In this document: in pieces, positions 35,791 through 43,754 of the stretch
Layout: every line of letters starts with the position of its first letter
Numbering within the stretch: the stretch's first letter is position 1
Source: Actinophytocola oryzae
Lineage (GTDB): Bacteria > Actinomycetota > Actinomycetes > Mycobacteriales > Pseudonocardiaceae
DNA: 64,000 nucleotides
NCBI RefSeq assembly: GCF_004364325.1
Contig: NZ_SOCP01000001.1
Location: forward strand, 310,001-374,000
Reading direction: 5' to 3'
The notes under the pieces: generated by a model
Told to the model about the DNA's origin: nothing
Seen by the model: the letters and a program-made list of their open reading frames with translations, nothing else
Database searches by the model: none
Position numbers and translations under genes: made by a program

Positions 35791-36977
35791 GAGTCCCCTC
35801 CCGCTCCAGCAAGAAACGCCGCGGCCGACGCCGCCATCACAAGGCCGCACACCAGCAGCACACCGCCCGGCGAGCGCACCGCGACCAGTCCGAGCGTCGC
35901 GAACCCGACCGTCCGGCACACGAACGACGCCCACGCGTCGCCGGCCAGCACCCGCCCCATCAGCTCACCGGGCACTCTGCCCTGCAGGTACGCGGCCCAC
36001 CGCACGTCGAAACCCGCTACGCAGAAACCGATCCCCGCCGCCAGGCAGTACCGCGCGGCATCGGGCGCGGACCCGAGCAGTGCCGTCCCGACCCCGGCCA
36101 GCAGCAGGAACGCCAGCGCCGCCCGCATCGGCCGCCGCCTGGCCACCAGCCCCGCCTCGGCCGCACCCAGCACCGAACCCGCCGTGAACAACGCGAAGAA
36201 GCCGCCCAGCGCCGTGCTGCCGAGCGACCCGACCATCGTCGGGACACCGACGAGCAGCGGCACGGTGACCAGCAGGTTGCCGAGGCCCGCCGCCACCATG
36301 CCCGTCCACAGTGGCCTTCGGCCCACGACGAAACGCAGGCCCGCCGCGGCCTCCGCCAGGCGCCTGGGCGCACCCTCCTCCGGTGCACGGCGTGGTGGCG
36401 GCAGGAGTGCCGCGGCGAGCAGGAACGTCACCGCGTCGACGAGGAACCACGCGTGCGCACCGAACCCGGCGATCAGCACCCCCGCCGACACCGGCCCCAG
36501 CACGGCCGCCGCGTCCAGTGCGATGGTGCGCAACATGTTCGCGGGCCCCAGCCGCCGATCGTCCACTATGGACACCATCAGCGCGCCGGTGACCGGCTGG
36601 GCGAGCGCCACCCCCGTGCCGGCCACCGCCACGATCCCCGCCACCCCGGCGGCACTCCCGGCGCTGAACAGCCACAGCGCCAGCAGCGCGCCACCTGCCG
36701 TCAGATGACCCGCACGGCTCAGCGCACGCGTCCCGTACCGGTCGGCGAGCGCGCCGCCCACGAGCCCCGCGACGAACTGCGGCACGGTGTAGGCGGCCAG
36801 GACCAGACCCAGCCGGTCGCCGTCGCCCTGCTCGACGGCGACCAGCCAGGTGAGGGCGACCAGTGTGCCGGAGCTGCCCGAGGCGGACACCGCCATGGAC
36901 AGGAGCAGTCGCCGGAACCGGCCGTCCCGCAACGGTTCCAGTCCGGCGGCCAGTGCGGTGGCCGCCCGGCCGGTCAC
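35787..36977 (-). CDS. MFS transporter of the RiPP-type cluster
   Basis: A 396-aa protein with twelve hydrophobic segments and MFS loops (GGALADRYGTRALSRAG between helices 2 and 3; ARRRPMRAAL in the second half). It resembles enterobactin-exporter-like and macrolide-exporter-like MFS proteins. GTG at 36977 overlaps the aminotransferase stop (GTGA), and its own stop overlaps the GNAT start. The tight packing makes it the likely exporter of the peptide product. Confidence 0.87.
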   Translation of the reverse strand: MTGRAATALAAGLEPLRDGRFRRLLLSMAVSASGSSGTLVALTWLVAVEQGDGDRLGLVLAAYTVPQFVAGLVGGALADRYGTRALSRAGHLTAGGALLALWLFSAGSAAGVAGIVAVAGTGVALAQPVTGALMVSIVDDRRLGPANMLRTIALDAAAVLGPVSAGVLIAGFGAHAWFLVDAVTFLLAAALLPPPRRAPEEGAPRRLAEAAAGLRFVVGRRPLWTGMVAAGLGNLLVTVPLLVGVPTMVGSLGSTALGGFFALFTAGSVLGAAEAGLVARRRPMRAALAFLLLAGVGTALLGSAPDAARYCLAAGIGFCVAGFDVRWAAYLQGRVPGELMGRVLAGDAWASFVCRTVGFATLGLVAVRSPGGVLLVCGLVMAASAAAFLAGAGGDS

Positions 36978-38392
36978 CGCGTGACGCTTCCGATGCCCCG
37001 CACGACGCGGTCCACGAGGATCTCCGTCTCCCGCTCGTCGATCACGAGCGGCGGGTAGATCACGATGTACTCGCCGCCGTGCTGGACGAGCACGCCCAGC
37101 TCCATGCACGCGGCCTGGATGCGCCGCGTCGTCTCGTACACCGACGGCGCGCCGTCGAGCTGCAGCAGCTCGAACCCGAACAGCAGCCCCACGCCGCGGA
37201 TCGGCCCGACTGCCGGGTTGTCGGCCAGCCCCTCCCGCAGCCCCGCGACCGCCTGCGCGCCGCGCTCGCGTGCGTTCTCGAACACGTTCTCCGCGTACAT
37301 CGCCCGCAGGGCAACGGAAGCGGCCGCACACGACACCGGGTGCCCGTCGGAGCTCGAACCGTTCGGGAAGTGTATCCCCGTCTCCTGGTCGAACGCCTGG
37401 TACACGTGCTCGGCGACCAGCACGGCGCCGAGCGGCGCGTACCCGGCCGTGATTCCCTTGGCACTGCACAGGATGTCCGGCGAGACGCCGAAGTGGGTCG
37501 CGCCGAACAACGCGCCGAGCCTGCCGAAGCCGGTGGTGACCTCGTCGTAGATCACCAGGAAACCCAGCTTCCTGGCCAGATCCCGCACGCTCTCCAGGAA
37601 GTGCCTGGTCATCGGCTGGACCGGGCCCTCCATCATCGGCTCGACGATGAACGCGGCTACCTGGCCCGCGCCGATCCCGTCGACCGTCGCACGCAGCGCC
37701 GCGGTGCAGTCACCCGTCTTCGTGGGGTCACCGGTGCAGCCGGGGCAGTCGGCGAAGGCGGGGACGGGGGTGCGTGCGAGGTGCGGCGGGGGGACCGGCA
37801 CGACCTTCTCCACGAAGTCGTCCCCGGACGCGGCCAGCGTCAGGTAGGTGCTGCCGTGGAAGCTGTAGCGCAGCGAGATGATCCACGTCCGCTCCGGCTG
37901 GCCCGCGTTGAGGTGGTACAGCCGCGACATGTGCAGTGCGTTCTCCACCGACGCGCTGCCCATGTGCGTGAACCGCACGCGGGTCAGGCCCGGCGGCGCC
38001 GCGGCGACCAGCTCCGCCGCGTAGCGCACGGTCGTCAACGCGGGCTGGTCGTAGCGGATCACGCAGCTGAACGGCAGCTCGGCCGCCTGCTTGGCCATCG
38101 CGTCCACGATGTCCACCCGGCTGTAACCCAGCGCCATGTTGCATGCCCCGGACCGCGCGTCCAGGTACCTGCGGCCCGCGATGTCCTCCACCCAGCAGCC
38201 GTCGCCGCGCACGAGCAGGTGCGTCGGGTCCGAGCGGTCCAGCCGTTGCCGCATCTTCGACTGGCCGTGCCACAGCGGGTAGGCCGCGTGGTCGAACTCC
38301 GTCCGTTCCGCGACGTCCTTGTTTGCCCAGTAGGCAGTCGCGGCGTCTATTGCCGACAACTCGTTCGCTGCCGTGATCTCCACAGCGGTCAC
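36974..38392 (-). CDS. Class III PLP-dependent aminotransferase, RiPP-associated
   Basis: The 472-aa protein has the class III fold: GDGCWVEDIAGRRYLDARSG, FTHMGSASVENALHMSR, AFIVEPMMEGP, VIYDEVTTGFGR and LCSAKGITAGYAPLGA with the Schiff-base lysine at about residue 312. Relatives transfer omega-amino groups (lysine, ornithine, GABA, DAPA). It lies 70 bases downstream of the precursor peptide and overlaps the exporter, so it may act on a modified residue of the peptide, such as an aldehyde or ketone. GTG at 38392 follows GGAG at eight bases. In daptides a class III aminotransferase modifies the peptide C-terminus, but the other daptide enzymes are absent here. Confidence 0.87.
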   Translation of the reverse strand: MTAVEITAANELSAIDAATAYWANKDVAERTEFDHAAYPLWHGQSKMRQRLDRSDPTHLLVRGDGCWVEDIAGRRYLDARSGACNMALGYSRVDIVDAMAKQAAELPFSCVIRYDQPALTTVRYAAELVAAAPPGLTRVRFTHMGSASVENALHMSRLYHLNAGQPERTWIISLRYSFHGSTYLTLAASGDDFVEKVVPVPPPHLARTPVPAFADCPGCTGDPTKTGDCTAALRATVDGIGAGQVAAFIVEPMMEGPVQPMTRHFLESVRDLARKLGFLVIYDEVTTGFGRLGALFGATHFGVSPDILCSAKGITAGYAPLGAVLVAEHVYQAFDQETGIHFPNGSSSDGHPVSCAAASVALRAMYAENVFENARERGAQAVAGLREGLADNPAVGPIRGVGLLFGFELLQLDGAPSVYETTRRIQAACMELGVLVQHGGEYIVIYPPLVIDERETEILVDRVVRGIGSVTR

Positions 38393-38462
38393 CGCACGAT
38401 CTCCACTTCTGTCGCCTCTGGCACGTGTGGCGTGCGGGGCGACCGCACGCCACACGCGTCGG

Positions 38463-38651
38463 TCACTCCGTTCCCTTCAGGCTGCTCTTGTCGGCGCAGA
38501 ACGCACCGCGAGCAGTCGTCGTCCACCGCACGTAGTTGAGCGACGCGCCCCTGGTGTTCACGAGCTGGGCGTCCTCGGTGCCGGCGTCGGGCACGGCGAT
38601 GTCGAGCACGTCGGCCTCGTCGTAGCCGTAGTCCGGCCGCAGGTCTGCCAT
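38463..38651 (-). CDS. Candidate RiPP precursor peptide (62 aa)
   Basis: A short gene with a very strong ribosome site (GGGAGGAGG, eight bases before ATG). The first half is acidic and leader-like (MADLRPDYGYDEADVLDIAV, then PDAGTEDAQLVN). The second half is basic and polar and carries the reactive residues: N39-Y40-V41-R42-W43, T44-T46, F51-C52, K55, K59. There is no signal peptide or membrane helix. It lies between a radical SAM/SPASM maturase (35 bases upstream) and an aminotransferase, the position expected for a precursor. I do not recognise its family. The core boundary is a guess, around residues 32-36. Confidence 0.8.
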   Translation of the reverse strand: MADLRPDYGYDEADVLDIAVPDAGTEDAQLVNTRGASLNYVRWTTTARGAFCADKSSLKGTE

Positions 38652-38686
38652 AGTTGTCACCTCCTCCCGGCAACGGGTTGGACAGG

Positions 38687-40003
38687 TCAGCCGGACGAGG
38701 ACCAGGCGATGAGGTTGTCGTAGAACGACTCCTTGTAGCGGTTCGAGCACGCGACCTGGCCGAGCCGTCCGTCGCCGCGCAGCTGGCCGAGGTGGCAGCG
38801 ACCGCCGCACACGTGCCGCAGGTCGCACACCCGGCACTCGGCCATCTTGTTGACCTGCAACAGTTCCCGCTCCTGGTCGATCCGGTCGATGAGGCCCTCG
38901 GCGCCGTCGGCGAACACGTTGCCCCGGATGAACCGGGGTGTGAGGCAGGTCGACACGTCGCCGTTGCTGTAGATCGTGAGGGTGTCGCCGTAGCCGCAGC
39001 TCTGCCGTGGCCGCACGGGAACCCCGGTCCACAGCGCGCTTCCGTCGACCCCGACCGACGACGGTTCACCTGCCGTGCCACCGGTCAGCGACGCGGAGAT
39101 GGCGGCGAGGGTCTCGCGGAACTCGTCCTGGGGCAGGCCGAGGTCGAACACCTCGGCGCCGCGCCCCTCCGGCACGAGCGTGCCGAGGTCGACGTCGGTG
39201 CGGAACGGCAGCCCGGCGAGGAACGGGCGCAGGTCCGCCACCAGCTCGTCGCGGTTGCTGCGCAGCACGGTGATGTTGAGAACCTTGCGGAAGGGCGTGT
39301 CCGCGAGGCCCTGTAGGTTCCGGTACGTGCGGCGGAAGGCGTTCCTGCCGCGGACTAGGTCGTGCGTCTCCGGCGAGATCCCGTCGAGGCTGATCGCGCA
39401 CACGTCGAGCAGCGGCGCGACCCTCGCCAGCCGCGCGCCGCGCAGCAGCAGCCCGTTGGTGATCATCGCCGTGAGGATCGTGCTGCCCTGCAAGGACTTC
39501 ACGTGTTCGAGCAGCGGGATCAGCGACGCGGACAGCATCGGCTCGCCGCCGGAGAAGCTGACGTGGATGGGGGAGTAGCGGGCGGCGAGCTCGTCGAGGA
39601 GGCGCCGCCACCGGTCCAGCTCGGTCTCCGGCGTGATGCGCACGGCGCTGTCCATGTAGCAGTGCGTGCAGGTGAGGTTGCACCGGTTGGTGAGGTGGAT
39701 CTGCACCTGCCGGTAGCGGTCCAGCTTCGCCAGGTCGGGCGGCTCCGCGAGAAAACCGGCCCGCACCAGGCGTCCGACCACCCCGAGGAGCGACTCGCGG
39801 TCGGCGGCGTCCAGGCCGTCCAGCGCCGCGCGGACGGTGGGTCTCGACCGCAGCCTGCGCAGCAGCTCGGCCTCGGCGTGATCGAGCGCGAGCCATGCCG
39901 GCCGCTCGGCGTCGATGACCAACGTCTTGTCGCCACGGGAATGCTCGGTCAGCTGTCCGAGCGGCAACGGAGAGTCAAGCGAAACACGGTGACTCGTGCC
40001 CAT
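38687..40003 (-). CDS. Radical SAM/SPASM peptide maturase with PqqD-like N-domain
   Basis: The 438-aa enzyme begins with a ~90-residue PqqD-like winged-helix region (AEAELLRRLRSRPTVRAAL, GVVGRLVRAGF), a typical RiPP leader-recognition element. The radical SAM core follows with C108-x3-C112-x2-C115 (TNRCNLTCTHCY), SFSGGEPML and SLDGISPETHD. The C-terminal SPASM domain has CGYGDTLTIYSNGDVSTC and CRVCDLRHVCGGRCHLG, giving ligands for two more Fe-S clusters. Such enzymes make carbon-carbon, thioether or other crosslinks in precursor peptides. ATG at 40003 is chosen because GGGGAA lies just upstream; GTG at 40042 is an alternative. It heads the RiPP operon. Confidence 0.92.
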   Translation of the reverse strand: MGTSHRVSLDSPLPLGQLTEHSRGDKTLVIDAERPAWLALDHAEAELLRRLRSRPTVRAALDGLDAADRESLLGVVGRLVRAGFLAEPPDLAKLDRYRQVQIHLTNRCNLTCTHCYMDSAVRITPETELDRWRRLLDELAARYSPIHVSFSGGEPMLSASLIPLLEHVKSLQGSTILTAMITNGLLLRGARLARVAPLLDVCAISLDGISPETHDLVRGRNAFRRTYRNLQGLADTPFRKVLNITVLRSNRDELVADLRPFLAGLPFRTDVDLGTLVPEGRGAEVFDLGLPQDEFRETLAAISASLTGGTAGEPSSVGVDGSALWTGVPVRPRQSCGYGDTLTIYSNGDVSTCLTPRFIRGNVFADGAEGLIDRIDQERELLQVNKMAECRVCDLRHVCGGRCHLGQLRGDGRLGQVACSNRYKESFYDNLIAWSSSG

Positions 40004-40082
40004 CGGTTCCCCACTTCCCAGGTGCGGTGAGTCCGCCGCCACGAGTATGTGTGCGGGAACTGCCTGGCACGCAAGGAAGTTG

Positions 40083-40094
40083 GGTACTTGTACC
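40083..40094. promoter_or_regulatory. Inverted repeat in the RiPP operon promoter region
   Basis: GGTAC-TT-GTACC lies 80 bases upstream of the radical SAM start. On the minus strand it is preceded by TAGCGT, a possible -10 box. It may be the operator for the cluster, which encodes no regulator of its own. Confidence 0.35.
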
Positions 40095-40123
40095 TACGCT
40101 AGCCGGGGTTTGGGCGCCGTTCC

Positions 40124-40639
40124 TCAGCGGCGGGGCGGCCGTTCGCCCGCCTTCGCGCCGTGTACGACGGCGAGGACGAGGCACGCCAGTCCGGAAAGCC
40201 AGCGGCCCGTGCCGACGTCGGTGTCCTCCGGGTCGTAGAAACCGTCCGGTTCCACCTGTCCCACGAGGAAGACGATCGCGATGATCGTGACGAGTGCGGC
40301 CACCACGAAGAAGATGTGCGTGGCCCGGCCCGACTCGCCGGTGAACGCGGCCAAGGAGCCACCGGCCGTCAGGAGCACCAGGGCGAGCGTCACCACGGCC
40401 TGCCAGCCCTCGGGAACCATGCCCCAGAGCGTGGTGGCCTGGTCGAGGTGGCCGTCGCTGTCGCTGGCCGACCGCCACGTGGTCGCGGTCAGCACGCCGA
40501 GCGCCCCCGCGACCGTGCACGCGGTCAGCGCGTAGCCGAGGGCGCCGCGGTCGTGCCGCTGCCCGCGTTCGACCTCGTCGAGGCGTTTGCGCAGGTAGGC
40601 GAGCGACTTCTCCAGCTTGTCGATCCGATCGTCGGGCAC
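40124..40639 (-). CDS. Small membrane protein with N-terminal coiled coil
   Basis: The 171-aa protein starts with a charged helical stretch (DDRIDKLEKSLAYLRKRLDEVERG) suited to a coiled coil. Four hydrophobic segments follow (around ALTACTVAGALGVLTATTW, AVVTLALVLLTAGGSLAAF, IFFVVAALVTIIAIVFLVG and SGLACLVLAVVHGA). The GTG at 40639 lies six bases after TATGGT and lacks a ribosome site, suggesting a leaderless transcript. I recognise no family. It is on the same strand as the RiPP operon but ends 120 bases before it and is probably separate. Confidence 0.72.
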   Translation of the reverse strand: MPDDRIDKLEKSLAYLRKRLDEVERGQRHDRGALGYALTACTVAGALGVLTATTWRSASDSDGHLDQATTLWGMVPEGWQAVVTLALVLLTAGGSLAAFTGESGRATHIFFVVAALVTIIAIVFLVGQVEPDGFYDPEDTDVGTGRWLSGLACLVLAVVHGAKAGERPPRR

Positions 40640-40688
40640 GTCGGCACCATAGCCGCCGCCGGGTCGCCGTGCGGGTGGAACGCGCGGG

Positions 40689-41594
40689 TCACCACTGCGC
40701 GAGACGCAGGCGACTCTCGAACCGGCGTGGCTCGCGGGTGACCGGGTCGTCGAACTCCAGCACCTTCGCGAGCAGCTGCAGCGGGCGGGTGTAGTCGTCG
40801 AGGGGGCGGTCCTCCAGGACCGGGTAGAACGGGTCGCCGATGATCGGTACGCCGAGGCCGCACATGTGCAGCCGCAGCTGGTGGGTCCGGCCGGTGGTGG
40901 GCTGCAGCCGGTACAGCCCGCGGCCGTCCCGGTGGTCGAGCAGCTCCACGCGGGTCTCCGCGTTGGGCTCGCCGGGCACCTCCCGCGCGGTGACCACCCC
41001 GCGCTCCTTGACGATCCTGCTCCGCACGACCGTCGGCAGCGCCAGGTCCGGGCGGTGCGCGGCGACGGCGACGTACTCCTTGCGCACCAACCGGTCCCGG
41101 AACATCGTCTGGTACCTGCCCCGTAGCTCGGGCCGCACCACGAACAGCACGAGCCCGGCGGTGGGCCGGTCGAGCCGGTGTGCCGGCACGAGCGCGGGCA
41201 GGTGCAGCTCCCGGCGCAGGCGCACGAGCGCGGTCTCCGTGACGTGGCGCCCGCGCGGGATCGTCGACAGGAAGTGCGGCTTGTCGGCGACGACGATGGC
41301 CTCGTCGCGGTACACGACGTCCACCTCGAACGGCACCGGCGCCTCGTCGGGCAGGTCGCGGTGGAACCACACGAACGTGCCCGGCGCGTAGGCGGCGTCG
41401 GCCGTGACCGGGCCGTGCTGGTCGACGAAACGCTCCTCCGCGAACATGGCGTCGATGCGGTCCGGGTCCACCCTCGGCAGCCGTGCGGCGAGGAACGCCC
41501 GCACGGTCGGCCACGTGCCGTCCTCGGGGAGCCGCAGGCGCGCCGGGTCGAGGCCGTGGCGTTGCGGCAGTGGAGCGGGGACGGTGCGGCGCAT
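40689..41594 (-). CDS. RluA-family pseudouridine synthase
   Basis: The 301-aa protein has the RluA motif HRLDRPTAGL with the catalytic aspartate at about residue 142, then GRYQTMFRDRLVRKEYVAV and PTTGRTHQLRLHMCGLG. It turns a uridine in rRNA or tRNA into pseudouridine. The N-terminal ~85 residues resemble an S4-less extension seen in actinobacterial copies. It lies ten bases downstream of the TetR gene stop on the same strand but seems unrelated in role. The exact RNA target is unknown. Confidence 0.9.
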   Translation of the reverse strand: MRRTVPAPLPQRHGLDPARLRLPEDGTWPTVRAFLAARLPRVDPDRIDAMFAEERFVDQHGPVTADAAYAPGTFVWFHRDLPDEAPVPFEVDVVYRDEAIVVADKPHFLSTIPRGRHVTETALVRLRRELHLPALVPAHRLDRPTAGLVLFVVRPELRGRYQTMFRDRLVRKEYVAVAAHRPDLALPTVVRSRIVKERGVVTAREVPGEPNAETRVELLDHRDGRGLYRLQPTTGRTHQLRLHMCGLGVPIIGDPFYPVLEDRPLDDYTRPLQLLAKVLEFDDPVTREPRRFESRLRLAQW

Positions 41595-41603
41595 CCCGCC
41601 AGC

Positions 41604-42206
41604 CTACGGACCGGCGAGCCGCGCCAGGCCGGCACGCGCGGCGTCGAGCACCCGGTCGACCAGCGGCACCAGGTCCTCGGTGGTGTGGGCCTCGCGGGTC
41701 ATGTACAGCTCGCGCAGGCCGCCGACCACGGTGTAGGCGGTCAGGCGCGGGGCCAGCGCGTCGGCGGGGAGCCCGAGGTCGGCGCCGATGGCGGCGGCGA
41801 GCAGGCGTTCCAGCTCGTAGTAGCCCGCGCGGGCACGGCCACGCAGGTCCTCGTCCTGGGCGATGAGCGTGGCGCGCTGGGTGCGCCGGGCCCAGACCGC
41901 GCCCGGCTCGGCGGCCTGGTCGTCGAGGGCATGCATGGTGTCGCGCATCCACGCGCCCACCACGTCGAGGGTCGGGCCGCCGTCGAGCCGGGCGGCCAGC
42001 GACTCCGGCGTGAACGGGTCGTCGGCGAAGAGCAGGTCCTCCTTGGTGGGGAAGTGCAGCGTGACCGTGCGGACCGCGACGTCCGCGTGCTCCGCGATAG
42101 CCGCGATCGTCGTGTTGCGATAGCCGTGCGCCGTGAACAGCTCCACGGCCGCCGACTGGATCCGCTCGCGCGTCTGCTGCTTCTTCCGCTCTCGCCTGCC
42201 TTCCAC
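41604..42206 (-). CDS. TetR-family repressor, divergent from an SDR gene
   Basis: The 200-aa protein has the TetR DNA-binding domain (RIQSAAVELFTAHGYRNTTI, VAVRTVTLHFPTKEDLLF) and a helical ligand domain. GTG at 42206 lies eight bases after TATCGT and lacks a ribosome site, so a leaderless mRNA is likely; an upstream ATG extension is rejected. It is divergent from the SDR oxidoreductase with an 80-base shared promoter, the usual layout for a repressor controlling its neighbour. Confidence 0.88.
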   Translation of the reverse strand: MEGRRERKKQQTRERIQSAAVELFTAHGYRNTTIAAIAEHADVAVRTVTLHFPTKEDLLFADDPFTPESLAARLDGGPTLDVVGAWMRDTMHALDDQAAEPGAVWARRTQRATLIAQDEDLRGRARAGYYELERLLAAAIGADLGLPADALAPRLTAYTVVGGLRELYMTREAHTTEDLVPLVDRVLDAARAGLARLAGP

Positions 42207-42233
42207 GGCTACGAACGATACCACTCGACACAT

Positions 42234-42250
42234 TAATACCGACCGTACTA
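42234..42250. promoter_or_regulatory. Candidate TetR operator between repressor and SDR gene
   Basis: TAATAC-CGACC-GTACTA is a near-perfect 6-5-6 inverted repeat (one mismatch) in the AT-rich centre of the divergent promoter region. Its size and place fit a TetR-family operator. Confidence 0.45.
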
Positions 42251-42286
42251 CTATTGCTAGTGAACGCATCGAAGGGAGAGGGCGCG

Positions 42287-43090
42287 ATGTCCAGGACGTG
42301 GTTCATCACCGGCACTTCGAAGGGGTTCGGCCGCGAGTGGGCGGAGGCCGCGCTGGAGCGTGGCGACCGGGTCGCGGCGACAGCACGTGACGTCGACCGG
42401 ATCAAGCCGCTGGTCGACGCGTACGGCGACGCGGTGCTGACGCTGGAGCTGGACGTCACCGACCGCGAGGCGGTGTTCGAGGCCGTCGGGCAGGCGGTCG
42501 CGCGGTTCGGCGGGCTGGACGTGGTGGTCAACAACGCCGGGTACGGCCACTTCGGCATGGTGGAGGAGCTGACCGAGGCCGAGGTGCGTGCGGAGCTGGA
42601 GACCAACTTCTTCGGCACGCTGTGGGTGACGCAGGCGGTCCTGCCCGTGCTGCGTGCGCGGGGAGGCGGGCGGATCATCCAGGTCACCAGCGAGGGTGGT
42701 GTGCGGGCGTTTCCCGGGATCGGTGCCTACCACGCGTCGAAGTGGGCGGTGGAGGGTCTTTCGGACTCGCTGCGCCAGGAGGTCGCGGGCTTCGGCGTGT
42801 ACGTGATCTGCCTGGAGCCCGGCCCGTACGCCACGGACTTCGGCGGCGGGAGCATGGGCACCAGCCCAGAGCACCCGGACTACGCGGAGGTCCGCGCGGC
42901 CACCGCCCCGGTGTGGGACCTCGGCGACCCGAAGGCCACCCGGGGCCCGATCCTGGAGCTGGCCGACACCGACGACCCGCCGGCCAGGGTCTTCTTCGGC
43001 AACTCGTTCGAGGCCGTCGCCGCCGACTACGAGGAGCGGCTCGCGACGTGGCGGAAGTGGCAGCCGGTGGCGGTGGCGGCGTTCCGCTGA
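42287..43090 (+). CDS. Short-chain dehydrogenase/reductase
   Basis: The 267-aa protein has the cofactor motif TGTSKGFG, the NNAGYG structural motif, and the catalytic Tyr-x3-Lys in YHASK. It oxidises or reduces an alcohol/carbonyl with NAD(P)H. GAAGGGAGAGG precedes the ATG. It is divergent from, and probably repressed by, the TetR gene; its inducer may be its substrate. The substrate is unknown. Confidence 0.92.
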   Translation: MSRTWFITGTSKGFGREWAEAALERGDRVAATARDVDRIKPLVDAYGDAVLTLELDVTDREAVFEAVGQAVARFGGLDVVVNNAGYGHFGMVEELTEAEVRAELETNFFGTLWVTQAVLPVLRARGGGRIIQVTSEGGVRAFPGIGAYHASKWAVEGLSDSLRQEVAGFGVYVICLEPGPYATDFGGGSMGTSPEHPDYAEVRAATAPVWDLGDPKATRGPILELADTDDPPARVFFGNSFEAVAADYEERLATWRKWQPVAVAAFR

Positions 43091-43128
43091 CGACCTAGGA
43101 TGGTCGCCAGAGGGTCAGGGGAGGGTCG

Positions 43129-43656
43129 ATGTTGCGTGTGGCCGTGCCTGCCGACCTGCCGATGATCGAGGCACTCATGCGGCGGTCGGTACTCGACGTG
43201 TTCCCGTCGTTCCACGACGAGACCGAGACGGCCGCCGCCGCGCGGTACCTGGCCGAGCCGGACAAGGTCCTGGTCGACGACGGCACCTACTACGTGCACG
43301 AGACGGCGGGCGAGATCGTCGCCTGCGGTGGGTGGAGCAGGCGCGACCGGCTGCACGCGGGTGCGGGGGCGGCCCCGTCGGACGACCGGCTCCTCGACCC
43401 GGCCACGGAACCGGCACGCGTGCGGGCCATGTTCGTCCGAGGCGACCAGACTCGCCGGGGTCTGGGCCGGGGGATCCTGGAGCGGGCCGCGGCGGATGCT
43501 CGCGCGGCCGGGTTCCGCACGCTGGTGCTGATGGCCACGCTGCCGGGGGTGCCGCTGTACCGCGCGTTCGGGTTCCGCGAGGTGGAGCGGGTCCGGTTGC
43601 CCATGCCCAACGGCGTGGAGCTGGGCGGGGTGTCGATGGAGTACACCCTGCCCTGA
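43129..43656 (+). CDS. GNAT acetyltransferase
   Basis: The 175-aa protein has the GNAT core ARVRAMFVRGDQTRRGLGRG with the pyrophosphate-binding R-x-x-G-x-G, then ERAAADARAAGFRTLVL and GVPLYRAFGFREVE. It transfers an acetyl group from acetyl-CoA to an unknown acceptor. It follows the SDR by 38 bases and may share its transcript. A repeat-type hairpin that could serve as terminator begins 29 bases after the stop. Confidence 0.88.
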   Translation: MLRVAVPADLPMIEALMRRSVLDVFPSFHDETETAAAARYLAEPDKVLVDDGTYYVHETAGEIVACGGWSRRDRLHAGAGAAPSDDRLLDPATEPARVRAMFVRGDQTRRGLGRGILERAAADARAAGFRTLVLMATLPGVPLYRAFGFREVERVRLPMPNGVELGGVSMEYTLP

Positions 43657-43684
43657 CCGGCCCCCGACCGGCCCCCGCCCCTCG

Positions 43685-43739
43685 TGCACTGAAGGACGCC
43701 TTCCTTACGCTGGGCGTTACGAAGGACGCCTTCAGTGCA
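43685..43739. repeat. Palindromic repeat, copy 1 (convergent gene ends)
   Basis: A 55-base imperfect palindrome bounded by TGCACTGAAGG and CCTTCAGTGCA. It has smaller hairpins inside (GAAGG-ACG-CCTTC) and a central ACGC-TGG-GCGT. A related, longer copy lies at 46116-46197. It sits between convergent genes and probably works as a two-way terminator. The shared sequence suggests a dispersed repeat family in this genome. Confidence 0.7.
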
Positions 43740-43754
43740 TTTGGGGCCCCGCGC

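Noticed and set aside
36974..38651. Daptide-type cluster (class III aminotransferase next to a small peptide)
   Set aside because: The daptide oxidative decarboxylase and methyltransferase are missing, a radical SAM/SPASM enzyme is present instead, and the precursor ends in KGTE, not the daptide Thr terminus.
38463..38651. Spliceotide precursor, because the peptide contains D-Y-G (residues 7-9)
   Set aside because: The motif lies in the extreme N-terminal leader, not in a core, and the neighbouring maturase has no specific sign of being a splicease.
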